A DNA stretch of 64,000 nt, from the NCBI RefSeq assembly GCF_002099195.1, contig NZ_NBYX01000005.1, positions 248,001 to 312,000 on the forward strand. Direction: 5' to 3'. Source of the DNA: Burkholderia puraquae. Lineage in GTDB: Bacteria; Pseudomonadota; Gammaproteobacteria; Burkholderiales; Burkholderiaceae. This document shows positions 39,057 through 47,557 of this stretch, piece by piece. Both the position numbers and the translations under genes were made by a program. The notes under the pieces are model-generated. The model had not been told where the DNA came from. It worked only from the letters and a program-made list of their open reading frames with translations, and did no database searches. How positions within the stretch are numbered: the first letter of the stretch is position 1; each line of letters starts with the position of its first letter.

Positions 39057-39332
39057 ATGCGATCTGCCCGGATTGCACTGATGCTGACGATCGCGCTTGC
39101 CGGTCCGTATGCGTCTAACTTCGCGTATGCGCAACGCCCCGAGCAGGGCGCATCGTCGCGCAAGCTGCCGCGCAGCAAGGCGCCGCCCGATCGTGCCGCC
39201 GAGATGCCGGCTCGTTCCGCCGTGCCCCCCGATCTCGAGCAGCACCGCCGCGACGGGCACATGACGCCCGAGGAACGGCACCTGCTGCGCCAGCATATCG
39301 AAGACGCCGTTCGCGAGTTGTACAAGCGCTGA
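39057..39332 (+). CDS. Small exported protein
   Basis: The 91-residue protein has a signal peptide (RSARIALMLTIALAGPYASNFAYA, probable cleavage after AYA). The mature part is short, basic and Pro-rich and ends HRRDGHMTPEERHLLRQHIEDAVRELYKR, a probable amphipathic helix. The family resembles small periplasmic proteins often seen next to ompR in Burkholderia. A ribosome site GCGAGGA precedes the ATG. The function is unknown. Confidence 0.7.
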   Translation: MRSARIALMLTIALAGPYASNFAYAQRPEQGASSRKLPRSKAPPDRAAEMPARSAVPPDLEQHRRDGHMTPEERHLLRQHIEDAVRELYKR

Positions 39333-39458
39333 CCCGCCGTCGTTCGCCCTGCGCGGAACCTGCCGCGCGGAAAAGATTCGTAGCAATTTTTCCGTCAACT
39401 TTCGCCTGCCGAATGCCGTTGTACCGGCATCCGCACCGCCGGTGCGTTCCGGGAGTCC

Positions 39459-40967
39459 ATGACGATGAAAGCGAACGCTGCCGCACCGGCGCCGTCGCCC
39501 GCCATGCAGTCGCCGCTCGACGCCGACGATGCATTGTTTTTCCTGAGCCGTACCGGTTTTTCTCCCGCGCCCGCCGATGTCGCGCGCATCGTCGGCATGA
39601 CGCGCGCGCAGGTCGTGGCCGACACGCTCGGCAGCGTTCGCCGCGACCCCGTCACGACGTGGCCCGACTGGATCGCCGAGCTGCCGCCGACGCGCGCGCA
39701 GCGCCAGGCGCTGACCCCCGACATGCGGCGCGACGAGCAGCGCGAGCGCAACGTTCGGTACGATGTGTTGCGCGCGGCGTGGGTCAACGAGATGATCGTC
39801 ACGCCGTCGCCGCTGACCGAGCGCATGACGTTGTTCTGGCACGGGCACTTCACGTCGGGGCAGGACAAGGTGCCTTACCCGCAGACGATGGCCGCGCAGA
39901 ACGCGCTGTTTCGCCGCGAGGCGCTCGGCAACTTCGGCGCGCTGCTGCACGCGGTCGCGAAGGATCCGGCGATGCTGCAGTACCTCGACGGCGCGAGCAA
40001 TCGCAAGGGGCGCCCGAACGAGAATTTCGCGCGCGAGGTGATGGAGTTGTTCACGCTCGGCGAAGGGCATTACACGCAATACGACGTGACCGAAGCCGCG
40101 CGCGCGATGACGGGCTGGACGGTCGATCCCGATACGCTGCGCTTCGCGGTGCGGCCGGAATGGCACGATGCGGGCGACAAGACGATCCTCGGCGAAACCG
40201 GGCCGTTCGATGGCGACGGCTTTCTCGACATCCTGCTGAAACGGCCCGGCACCGCGCGCTTCATCGCCGGCAAGCTGTGGCGCGAGTTCGTGTCGGATGC
40301 GCCCGATCCGGGCGCGCTCGATGCGGTGGCCGAACGGTTTCGTTCGAGCGGCTACGAGATCCGCGCGGCGCTCGCCGCACTGTGGTCGACCGACGCCTTC
40401 TGGGATCCGCGCAACCGCGGCGTGCTCGTCAAGTCACCGGCGGAATTCGTCGTCGGCTCGGTGCGGCTGTTCGACGTTTCATACGGCGACCCGCAGATGC
40501 TCGCGAACACCGTGCGCACGCTCGGGCAGAACCTGTTCTACCCGCCGAACGTGAAGGGCTGGCCGGGCGGCGCGCTGTGGATCAACAGCACCACGCTGCT
40601 CGCGCGCAAACAGTTCGTCGAGCAACTGTTCCGCGCGACGGAAACGGCCGGCATGCACCCGCCGGCGCACGCGACGGTGCCGCCGCCGAACGTCCGCGCA
40701 CACGCGATGCCGGTGGTCGATACGGCGTCCGCCGCCGGCATGCGCGGTGCGCCCGCCAAGCCCGCGCGCGCCGGCCTGCGTTTCGACCTCGAACGCTGGC
40801 TTGCGCAATATCATGCGCGGCCGCAGGCAATCGCGGGTTTGTCGACCGAGCTTCAGTTGCAGCATGCGGTGCTGCAGCTTTCGCCGGTCGCGGCGATCGA
40901 CACGGATTCGACCGGCAGTGCGTATCTCGAGGCGCTGCTGATGGATCCGGCCTATCAACTGAAATGA
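39459..40967 (+). CDS. DUF1800 domain protein
   Basis: The 502-residue protein matches the DUF1800 family, with FLSRTGFSPAPADV near the start, WHGHFTSGQDKV, NENFAREVMELFTLGEGHYT, and LGQNLFYPPNVKGWPGG. These proteins always travel with DUF1501 proteins. The role is unknown; the pair has been linked to extracellular polymer or mineral metabolism in other bacteria, which is not demonstrable here. An alternative start is 39465. It lies 67 bp before the DUF1501 gene. Confidence 0.9.
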   Translation: MTMKANAAAPAPSPAMQSPLDADDALFFLSRTGFSPAPADVARIVGMTRAQVVADTLGSVRRDPVTTWPDWIAELPPTRAQRQALTPDMRRDEQRERNVRYDVLRAAWVNEMIVTPSPLTERMTLFWHGHFTSGQDKVPYPQTMAAQNALFRREALGNFGALLHAVAKDPAMLQYLDGASNRKGRPNENFAREVMELFTLGEGHYTQYDVTEAARAMTGWTVDPDTLRFAVRPEWHDAGDKTILGETGPFDGDGFLDILLKRPGTARFIAGKLWREFVSDAPDPGALDAVAERFRSSGYEIRAALAALWSTDAFWDPRNRGVLVKSPAEFVVGSVRLFDVSYGDPQMLANTVRTLGQNLFYPPNVKGWPGGALWINSTTLLARKQFVEQLFRATETAGMHPPAHATVPPPNVRAHAMPVVDTASAAGMRGAPAKPARAGLRFDLERWLAQYHARPQAIAGLSTELQLQHAVLQLSPVAAIDTDSTGSAYLEALLMDPAYQLK

Positions 40968-41034
40968 TTCGAACGACGATGAAGCGGGGAGCCGTTGCGG
41001 CGAAGGTGCCGGGCGGCGAACCAAAGGATGCACG

Positions 41035-42255
41035 ATGAACCGACGTGATTTTCTGACGCTGACGGGCGCGGCGGCCGCGGCCGGCGTGTCGATGTGGCAG
41101 GCGCCTGCGATGGCGGCTTCCGTGGCGCAGGCGGGGCGCCAACCGGCGGCCGGGTATGCGAACGTGCTGATCCTCGTCGAGTTGAAGGGCGGCAACGACG
41201 GCCTCAACACGGTGGTGCCGTATGCGGACCCGCTGTACTACCAGTTCCGGCGCAGCATCGGCATCAAGCGCGAGCAGGTGCTGCAACTCGACGCACACAC
41301 GGGGCTGCATCCGTCGCTTGCGCCGCTGATGCCGCTGTGGCGCGACGGGCAGGTCGCGGTCGTGCAGGGCGTCGGCTATCCGCAGCCGAACCTGTCGCAT
41401 TTTCGCTCGATCGAGATCTGGGATACCGCGTCGCGCTCGGATCAATACCTGCACGAAGGCTGGCTCACGCGCACGTTCGCGCAAGCGCCCGTGCCGCCCG
41501 GTTTCGCGGCGGACGGCGTCGTGCTCGGCAGCGCCGAGATGGGGCCGCTCGCGAACGGTGCGCGTGCGATCGCGCTCGTCAATCCCGCGCAGTTCATCCG
41601 GGCGGCCCGGCTCGCCGAGCCGTCGTCGCTGCGCGAACAGAACCCCGCGCTCGCACACATCATCGACGTCGAGAACGACATCGTGAAGGCAGCCGATCGG
41701 CTGCGCCCGCGCGGCGGGATGCGTGAATTCCGGACGGCCTTTCCGGCCGGCGCGTTCGGCACGTCGGTCAAGACCGCGATGCAGGTGCTGGCCGCGTGCG
41801 AAGCGTCCGGGCCCGGCGCGCAGGATGGTGTCGCGGTGCTGCGCCTGACGCTCAACGGCTTCGATACGCACCAGAACCAGCCGGGGCAGCAGGCTGCGCT
41901 GCTCAAGCAGTTCGCGGAAGGGATGAGCGCGATGCGCGGCGCGTTGATCGAACTTGGGCGCTGGAATCAGACGCTCGTGATGACGTATGCGGAATTCGGG
42001 CGGCGCGTGCGCGAGAACCAGAGCAACGGCACCGATCACGGCACGGCCGCGCCGCATTTCGTGATGGGCGGCCGCGTGGCCGGAGGGCTGTACGGTGCGC
42101 CGCCGGCGCTCGGGCGGCTCGACGGCAACGGCAACCTGCCGGTCGCGGTCGATTTCCGCCAGCTCTACGCGACCGTGCTCGGGCCGTGGTGGGGGCTCGA
42201 CGCGACGCGCGTGCTGCAGCAGCGCTTCGACACGCTGCCGCTGCTGAAGGCGTGA
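41035..42255 (+). CDS. DUF1501 protein with Tat signal
   Basis: The 406-residue protein begins with a twin-arginine signal (NRRDFLTLTGAAAAAG) and so is probably exported folded. The mature part matches DUF1501: VELKGGNDGLNTVVPY, then LNGFDTHQNQPG, then the C-terminal YAEFGRRVRENQSNGTDHGTAAPHF and GGLYG blocks, which resemble alkaline-phosphatase/sulfatase-type metal sites. It is the second gene of the DUF1800-DUF1501 pair. Confidence 0.92.
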   Translation: MNRRDFLTLTGAAAAAGVSMWQAPAMAASVAQAGRQPAAGYANVLILVELKGGNDGLNTVVPYADPLYYQFRRSIGIKREQVLQLDAHTGLHPSLAPLMPLWRDGQVAVVQGVGYPQPNLSHFRSIEIWDTASRSDQYLHEGWLTRTFAQAPVPPGFAADGVVLGSAEMGPLANGARAIALVNPAQFIRAARLAEPSSLREQNPALAHIIDVENDIVKAADRLRPRGGMREFRTAFPAGAFGTSVKTAMQVLAACEASGPGAQDGVAVLRLTLNGFDTHQNQPGQQAALLKQFAEGMSAMRGALIELGRWNQTLVMTYAEFGRRVRENQSNGTDHGTAAPHFVMGGRVAGGLYGAPPALGRLDGNGNLPVAVDFRQLYATVLGPWWGLDATRVLQQRFDTLPLLKA

Positions 42256-42267
42256 TGCGTGTGGGGG

Positions 42268-43101
42268 TTAGCGGCGGCGCGATGCGCGCCACGCGATCCA
42301 CAGCTTGCGGATCGGCGTCAGCGCGATGCGCTGATGCAGCACCTGGTAGCCGTCGCGCTCGATTTCGTCGAGCAGCGAGGCGGCCAGTGCGATCTGTGCG
42401 CGCAGCGTGCGCTGGTTGCGGCGCTCGGATGCGGGGATTGCCGCTTCGGCGGCCACGAGCGCTTCGCGTGCGCGGGCTGTCTGGAATTGCAGCAATTCGG
42501 TGAAGGCCGGGCTGTAGCGGCGGTTCAGCAGATCGGCCGCGGTCACGTTGTAGCGCTGCAGTTCGTCGATCGGCAGGTAGATGCGGCCGTGGCGCGCGTC
42601 GTTGCCGAGTTCCTGCACGAATTGCGCGAGCAGCAGCGCGCGGCCGGCGTCCGCGGCCCATGGTTGCGGGTCGGCAGGGTTTGCAGCGCTGGCGCGCGCG
42701 ACCAGCGACGCGAAGGTGCCGCCGACTTGCGCGATATAGCGCTGCAGGTTCGCGAAATCGAGGTAGCGCGCCTGTTCGAGATCCATCCCGTAACCGTTGA
42801 CGAGCGTGCGCAACGCCTCGGTCTCGGCGGCGATCGCCGGATGATGTTTTGCGAGCGCCTTCGTGACCGGGTGCGACGGCTGCCCGTTGGCCAGCGCGGC
42901 GAGTTCCTTGTGCCACCACGCGAGCTTCGTGTGCCCGACGGTCGGGTCGCTGGTTTCCTTGACGGTTTCCTCGAGTTCGCGCCGCAGCGCGAACAGGGCG
43001 GTCAGGCGCGGTTGCGTGGCGGGCGGTGCCTGACGCAGCGCGTAGTAGACGCTGGAGCCCGCAGGGGCGGCCTTTTGCTGACAGTAGTCGTCGAAGTTCA
43101 C
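42268..43101 (-). CDS. Squalene/phytoene synthase-like protein with altered active-site motifs
   Basis: The 277-residue protein starts at GTG 43101 and aligns along its whole length with the trans-isoprenyl synthase (HpnC/HpnD, squalene/phytoene synthase) family. The first Asp-rich motif is replaced: DDxxDE-type residues become ELEETVKE at residues 42-49. The second motif reads QELGNDARHGRIYLP, keeping Glu164 and Asp168. Such changes argue against ordinary prenyl condensation; the enzyme could act differently or be structural, as in the NDUFAF6 family. No other hopanoid gene is visible nearby. Confidence 0.75.
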   Translation of the reverse strand: MNFDDYCQQKAAPAGSSVYYALRQAPPATQPRLTALFALRRELEETVKETSDPTVGHTKLAWWHKELAALANGQPSHPVTKALAKHHPAIAAETEALRTLVNGYGMDLEQARYLDFANLQRYIAQVGGTFASLVARASAANPADPQPWAADAGRALLLAQFVQELGNDARHGRIYLPIDELQRYNVTAADLLNRRYSPAFTELLQFQTARAREALVAAEAAIPASERRNQRTLRAQIALAASLLDEIERDGYQVLHQRIALTPIRKLWIAWRASRRR

Positions 43102-43337
43102 GGGCGGAATCGTGTGGGGCGGGTTCGGGGGACGCGTGGCGGCGCGGTGCCGAAACGTCGAGCGCGGCATTCTAGCACCGCAGCACGACGGGTGACGGCG
43201 GGGGGCGAGACAAGGCCGCCGGGATCGGGTAGAATCTCGCGCTCGCCTGATCGGGCGTGCCGGTTCCAGGCCGGCGCAATGTCCGGGGCGCGTGGAAACG
43301 CATCTTGCGTGCCGCGTGGTCAGGCGACAAAAAATCC

Positions 43338-43424
43338 GCGTGAGTGGCGAAATTGGTAGACGCACCAGGTTTAGGTCCTGACGCCCGCAAGGGTGTGCCG
43401 GTTCGAGTCCGGCCTCACGCACCA
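43338..43424 (+). tRNA. tRNA-Leu (anticodon UAG)
   Basis: The 87-nt gene folds as a class II tRNA: acceptor stem GCGTGAG/CTCACGC, anticodon loop TTTAGGT with anticodon TAG, a long variable arm, GTTCGAGTCC in the T-arm and an encoded ACCA end. The 3' end is the attachment site of the adjacent genomic island. Confidence 0.97.
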
Positions 43425-43445
43425 ACTCTCGTTCCGGTTTGTTCC
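43419..43445 (+). repeat. Left attachment site (attL) of the island
   Basis: The 27-bp sequence from GCACCAACTCTC to GGTTTGTTCC begins in the last six bases of the tRNA-Leu gene. It is repeated identically at 57694-57720. Similarity continues past the core on the right side because a related element once occupied the same site. Confidence 0.9.
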
Positions 43446-43457
43446 CGAGAACTCTTG

Positions 43458-43491
43458 AAACCCGCGATAGCTAAAGGCTTCGCGGGTTTTT
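43458..43491 (+). terminator. Terminator of tRNA-Leu
   Basis: AAACCCGCG pairs with CGCGGGTTT around ATAGCTAAAGGCTT and runs into T. A near-identical copy exists past the right attachment site (57733-57767). Confidence 0.8.
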
Positions 43492-43530
43492 CCATTCTGC
43501 GATGTTCCCGTCATTACCGGTTGAAGCTGG

Positions 43531-43556
43531 GGGCAAGTTGGGGCAAGTTGGGGCAA
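43531..43556 (+). repeat. Short tandem repeat upstream of the integrase
   Basis: GGGCAAGTTG is repeated twice followed by a partial third unit (GGGCAAC). The relic copy at the right end of the island carries only one unit, so the repeat number changed after duplication. Confidence 0.7.
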
Positions 43557-43607
43557 CATTGGGGATAACATAGAAGTGCGTCCCGTCCCAGTCATGGAGT
43601 TGCCCCC

Positions 43608-44810
43608 ATGCCGCTGACCGATACCGCTATCAAGAATGCCAAGCCTGCCGCGAAGCCTACGCGCTTGTTCGACGGTGGCGGCTTGTACCTGGAAATTTCT
43701 CCCGCTGGTGGGAAGTGGTGGCGATTGAAGTACCGGTTCGGCGGCAAGGAAAAGCGGATTTCTCTTGGGGTCTATCCCGATGTCTCGCTAAAAATGGCGC
43801 GCAAGCGATGCGCCGAGGCCCGCGAACGTCTTGCGGTAGGGACCGATCCGGGAGAGGTGAAGAAGGCGGACAAGCGCGCCGCCAAGCTGGCAGCGTCGAA
43901 TTCATTCGAGGCTGTCGCGCTCGCTTGGATGGAGGAGCGCCGCGCTTCGGTCGAACCCGCGCAGTACGAAAAGACGCTGGCGCGCTTCAGGAATGATGTG
44001 TTCCCGTGGGTCGGCAAGCGGCCAATCGCCGAGATCGACGCGCCGGAGGTGCTTACGCTGCTCAAGCGCATTGATTCGCGAGGCGCGCGCTATACGGCTC
44101 ATCGGGTGCGTGCGGAACTCAGTCAGGCGTTCCGATATGGCATCAAGGAAGGTTACTGTAAGGCCGATCCGGCACGTGACCTGCTTGGAGCAATTCCATC
44201 GACACGCACGATTCACTTCGCCTCTATCACCGAGCCGATCAAGGTGGGCGAAATGCTACGCGCGTTCGACGGCTTCACCGGTACTTTTCCCGTTCTCTGC
44301 GGGCTCAAACTGGCCCCTCTGCTGTTCGTACGCCCCGGTGAGTTGCGGAAGGCTGAATGGTCGCAACTCGATCTTGACAAGGCCGAGTGGCGTTATCTCG
44401 TTACGAAGACGAAGACCGATCATCTCGTGCCGCTTGCGACTCAGGCGGTCGCGATTCTCCGTGAGTTGCACTCGCTGACCGGAGGCGGTCGCTACTTGTT
44501 TCCTGGCGCGCGCGATCGGAATCGCCCGATGAGCGATGCCGCTATCAATGCCGCACTGCGTCGGCTGGGCTACGACACACGTACAGAAATAACCGGACAC
44601 GGATTCCGCGCGATGGCCAGAACGATCCTCCACGAGGAACTTGAGCAGAAGCCCGAAGTAATCGAGCATCAACTCGCGCACGCGGTTCCTGATGTGCTCG
44701 GCGGCGCATATAACCGGACGCGGTTCATCAAAGAACGCCGGGCGATGATGCAGAAGTGGGCCGACTACCTCGACCGGCTCAAGAAAGGCCCGGTGACTGC
44801 TGTTTCTTAG
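43608..44810 (+). CDS. Tyrosine integrase of the island
   Basis: The 400-residue enzyme belongs to the P4-type integrases that use tRNA 3' ends. The N-terminal arm-binding DUF4102 domain covers residues ~1-90 (LTDTAIKNAKPAAKPTRLFDGGGLYLE, KEKRISLGVYPDVSLKMAR). The catalytic domain contains the active-site residues of the R-K-H-R-H-Y set: Arg in VRPGELRKAEW, His and Arg in HGFRAMART, His in QLAHAVP, and Tyr in GGAYNRTR. It lies 184 bp from the tRNA gene. The frame is intact, so excision may still be possible. Confidence 0.95.
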   Translation: MPLTDTAIKNAKPAAKPTRLFDGGGLYLEISPAGGKWWRLKYRFGGKEKRISLGVYPDVSLKMARKRCAEARERLAVGTDPGEVKKADKRAAKLAASNSFEAVALAWMEERRASVEPAQYEKTLARFRNDVFPWVGKRPIAEIDAPEVLTLLKRIDSRGARYTAHRVRAELSQAFRYGIKEGYCKADPARDLLGAIPSTRTIHFASITEPIKVGEMLRAFDGFTGTFPVLCGLKLAPLLFVRPGELRKAEWSQLDLDKAEWRYLVTKTKTDHLVPLATQAVAILRELHSLTGGGRYLFPGARDRNRPMSDAAINAALRRLGYDTRTEITGHGFRAMARTILHEELEQKPEVIEHQLAHAVPDVLGGAYNRTRFIKERRAMMQKWADYLDRLKKGPVTAVS

Positions 44811-45144
44811 GGATGCGTAATCGCGCAATTCGCGGTTGCGTCGATTACCGATAGCCGTGGTGCCGAATGCTGCCGTTGGCGTCCAGGGACTAAATTCCGT
44901 TGTAGACCTGTCGCTGCCCTTCGTATCTGTTGCATCGACCGGTTGAATCCGCCAGTGTGGCAGGACATTCATCGGTGTGCGCCAAGCTCACGATTACTCT
45001 TCCATCGCGTTCACCGATCCACCCCGTGCGTAAGGAGCGGCAATTACTGGTATCGGACGCCTTTCCGACATACGATCGACGGTGCGTGGTCAACTAGGCC
45101 GTGCACACGATCAATGACTGCTACGCACGGCAATGAGCTCACAT
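44811..45144. other. Non-coding stretch between integrase and IS element
   Basis: About 330 bp without a supported gene. I see only short, unremarkable open frames on both strands. Confidence 0.55.
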
Positions 45145-46382
45145 TGATCCGCTTGGGTTTCCCGGACCAGATCTAGAGCGAGTTTTGCGGCGTTTCGGGT
45201 TCAGTCGGACCCGATGAAGGCACCAACTGACGGGCGAATTCGGCTGGTGCCAACTCGTTGAGAGCCGAGTGAGGACGACTCTCGTTGTAATCCCGGCGCC
45301 ACGCCTCGACGATCGCCTTGGCCTCGCCCAGCGTTTCGAACCAATCGAGGTTCAAGCACTCGTCGCGGAATGATCCGTTAAACGTCTCGATGTGGCAATT
45401 GTCCGTTGGCTTCCCGGGCCTGCTGAAGTCGATTTTGGCCCGATAGTGGTACGCCCACATGTCGAGCAGGCGCCCCGAAAATTCGCTGCCGTTGTCGACG
45501 AACAGATGCCGCGGAGCCCCGCGCCGAGCGGCGATTCGATTCAGCGCAGACACCACATGTTCGCCTTTCAGCCGTTGTCCGACTTCGATCGCCAATGCTT
45601 CCTTCGTGAAGACATCCACGATCGTCAAGGTGCGAAATTTCGAACCATCAGCGAGCTGGTCGGCCACAAAATCCATACTCCACGCATCGTTTGGTTTGAT
45701 CGGAACGATCTTCGCCACCCGCGTCACCACCATCTTTCGTCGCTTCGGCAACTTCGAGCGCAACTGCAACTGCTCTTCGCAATACAGCCGGTACGCCTGG
45801 TTCCGGCCCAACTGCCAGCCTTCCCGACGCAACAGCACATAGACACGTCGATAGCCGTAGCGCACCCGCGTATGGGCAATCCCGCGCATCCGCGACCGAA
45901 GCTCCGGGCGGGGATCTTTGATGCCTCGGTAGTACTGAACGCTGCGCGGTTGCTTCACGAGCCGACAGGCCCGCCTCATCGTCAATCCGTAGTGGCTCAC
46001 CACGTAATCCACCACGTCTCGCCTCAGCGCGGGCCGGGCCACTTTTTTGATGCAACGTCCTGCAAAATGGCCTTGTCTAGGCTCAGTTCGGCAACCAGCT
46101 TCTTGAACCGCGCGTTCTCCTCTTGCAGTTGCTTGAGCTCGCGCACCTGATCTGACTGCATGCCGGCATATTGCTTCTTCCACCGATAGAACGTCTGTTC
46201 CGAAATACCGACCTGCCGGATCACATCGGCCACTGGCATGCCCAGTTCAGCTTGCTTGAGCACCGCTACAATCTGTTCGATCGAAAAGCGTTTCCGATTC
46301 ATGACAAACCACCTCCTGGTTCAGGGTCAAGTTTGCCGCAAAACTCACGCTCGGATCGGTCCGAGATTCCCAAAGCGGATCA
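45145..46382. mobile_element. IS3-family insertion sequence
   Basis: The element is 1238 bp with TG...CA ends. The left end starts TGATCCGCTTGGG and the right end, read inward on the reverse strand, TGATCCGCTTTGGG. The inverted repeats stay similar for nearly 50 bp, through GAGTTTTGCGGC (45180-45191 and 46335-46346). It contains OrfA and OrfB with a -1 frameshift. I see no target-site duplication in the flanks (CAT/TTT), so either the duplication was lost or a deletion followed the insertion. Confidence 0.88.
45173..46302 (-). CDS. IS3 transposase OrfAB (programmed -1 frameshift)
   Basis: OrfA (46024-46302, 92 residues) holds the helix-turn-helix and leucine-zipper part, with MNRKRFSIEQIVAVLKQAE and YRWKKQYAG. 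OrfB (in frame from about 46060 to 45173) is the DDE catalytic part, with NDAWSMDFVADQL, FVDNGSEFSG and CHIETFNGSFRDECL carrying the D, D and E residues. A run AAAAAAG (reverse complement at 46042-46048) lies at the end of OrfA. A -1 shift there joins the frames as ...VASKKVARPALRR. Both frames appear intact. Confidence 0.9.
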
Positions 46383-46432
46383 TTTTGTGGGCCAGCCTCA
46401 TAGGCGGCTTTTTGCTGGCACTCGTCAATCAT

Positions 46433-47551
46433 CTATCGGGAATTCTGTTCGCAGCTTTGCGAGTCGAAGAGGGCCGCGAGTCCACAGGCCGACGCAAACA
46501 TCCGGGAACTGGAATGTGCTACGCCGGAGACCGTGAGCAGATGGTGGGGCGTGTTCGGATCAAGATGATGGATGTACGCGTCAAAGGCCAATCCACGGGC
46601 GTAGCGCGTCGGTCCTTGTGCTTCGGCACCGCACGACCGGTCAAGACCATCCGCATCCGCCGCGTCGTCTTCCGTGCCCAGTAGATAGACAACATCGCGT
46701 TTGAGGTAGTCCGCTTCCCATTGAGCCGCAGGCCGCTGCGACGATACGTACGGGGGCACCTCAGTCTGCATCCCATAGTTCCATCGATTGAACGTGGGGC
46801 ATGAGCCCGCGTCGAATGGCACAAGCGCGCCACTTGCATTCGGCCGGTCATCGGTGAAATACAAGTACGTGGACGGGTTTGCCACGACATATCGAACATG
46901 GATCGGCGTGCCCGCGATCAACGCTTCGCCCCGTCCGACTGCGGCATACCGCTGGACGAACTGTCCGCCTGCCGAATGTCCCGCCAGTACGATCATGCGA
47001 AGGTTAGGGAAGATGGCACGATCCGCAAGGTGCTTGAAGATTTCGTCGACAACCTGAAAGGAACTGACGGTCGCTCTGTCGTCGGATGGCTTGCCTTTAG
47101 GCCAGTCGTTGATGCCCCAACCGAGTATGTCGGCTGGCAGGCGATGTGCGGCAATGTCGTTCTCAGTCAAAAACTGAGGCGTGACAATCAGCGCATCTTT
47201 CGACGCCGCACCCGCTACCTCTGCAGCATGTTCGCCGGAAACCAAATCGCGTCGAGGCCAGCCGTGAATAATGATGACGGCGCGAGTCACGTCGTTCTGT
47301 TTGACGGTCCAGTCGCGAGATACCGCGATCGGTATTTCAGCCGTACCCGACAGCGACGAGACGGCCAAGCGCCCCGGTAGCACGACCGGTACAGGCGTAT
47401 CGACAAGCTGACGCTCGGGCATCGTGGCCGTCTTGGTCATCGGTCCGGCAGCGGATGACGTTGATTCAACGATTAGTACAACAGACAAGGCCCGGACAAG
47501 AAGTCGCAAAGAAGGCAAGGAAATTCTCCGTTGTAGCGTTGTTGGCGACAA
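46433..47551 (-). CDS. Secreted alpha/beta hydrolase in the peptide export locus
   Basis: The 372-residue protein has an N-terminal signal-like region (LRLLVRALSVVLIVESTSSAAG) and the alpha/beta-hydrolase core: an oxyanion HGW at residues 96-98, the nucleophile elbow GHSAGG with Ser193, and GVAHSS near the C-terminus as the likely catalytic-histidine block. It starts 6 bp after the TolC stop, so it belongs to the operon. It may process or protect against the exported product, or act on a lipid or ester; the substrate cannot be assigned. Base composition follows the island. Confidence 0.75.
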   Translation of the reverse strand: MSPTTLQRRISLPSLRLLVRALSVVLIVESTSSAAGPMTKTATMPERQLVDTPVPVVLPGRLAVSSLSGTAEIPIAVSRDWTVKQNDVTRAVIIIHGWPRRDLVSGEHAAEVAGAASKDALIVTPQFLTENDIAAHRLPADILGWGINDWPKGKPSDDRATVSSFQVVDEIFKHLADRAIFPNLRMIVLAGHSAGGQFVQRYAAVGRGEALIAGTPIHVRYVVANPSTYLYFTDDRPNASGALVPFDAGSCPTFNRWNYGMQTEVPPYVSSQRPAAQWEADYLKRDVVYLLGTEDDAADADGLDRSCGAEAQGPTRYARGLAFDAYIHHLDPNTPHHLLTVSGVAHSSSRMFASACGLAALFDSQSCEQNSR

Positions 47552-47557
47552 ATATCG

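Noticed and set aside
45176-45191. IS end placed at GAGTTTTGCGGC (45180)
   Set aside because: Similarity of the two ends continues outward to TGATCC, and the OrfB stop lies outside that core, so the true end is at 45145.
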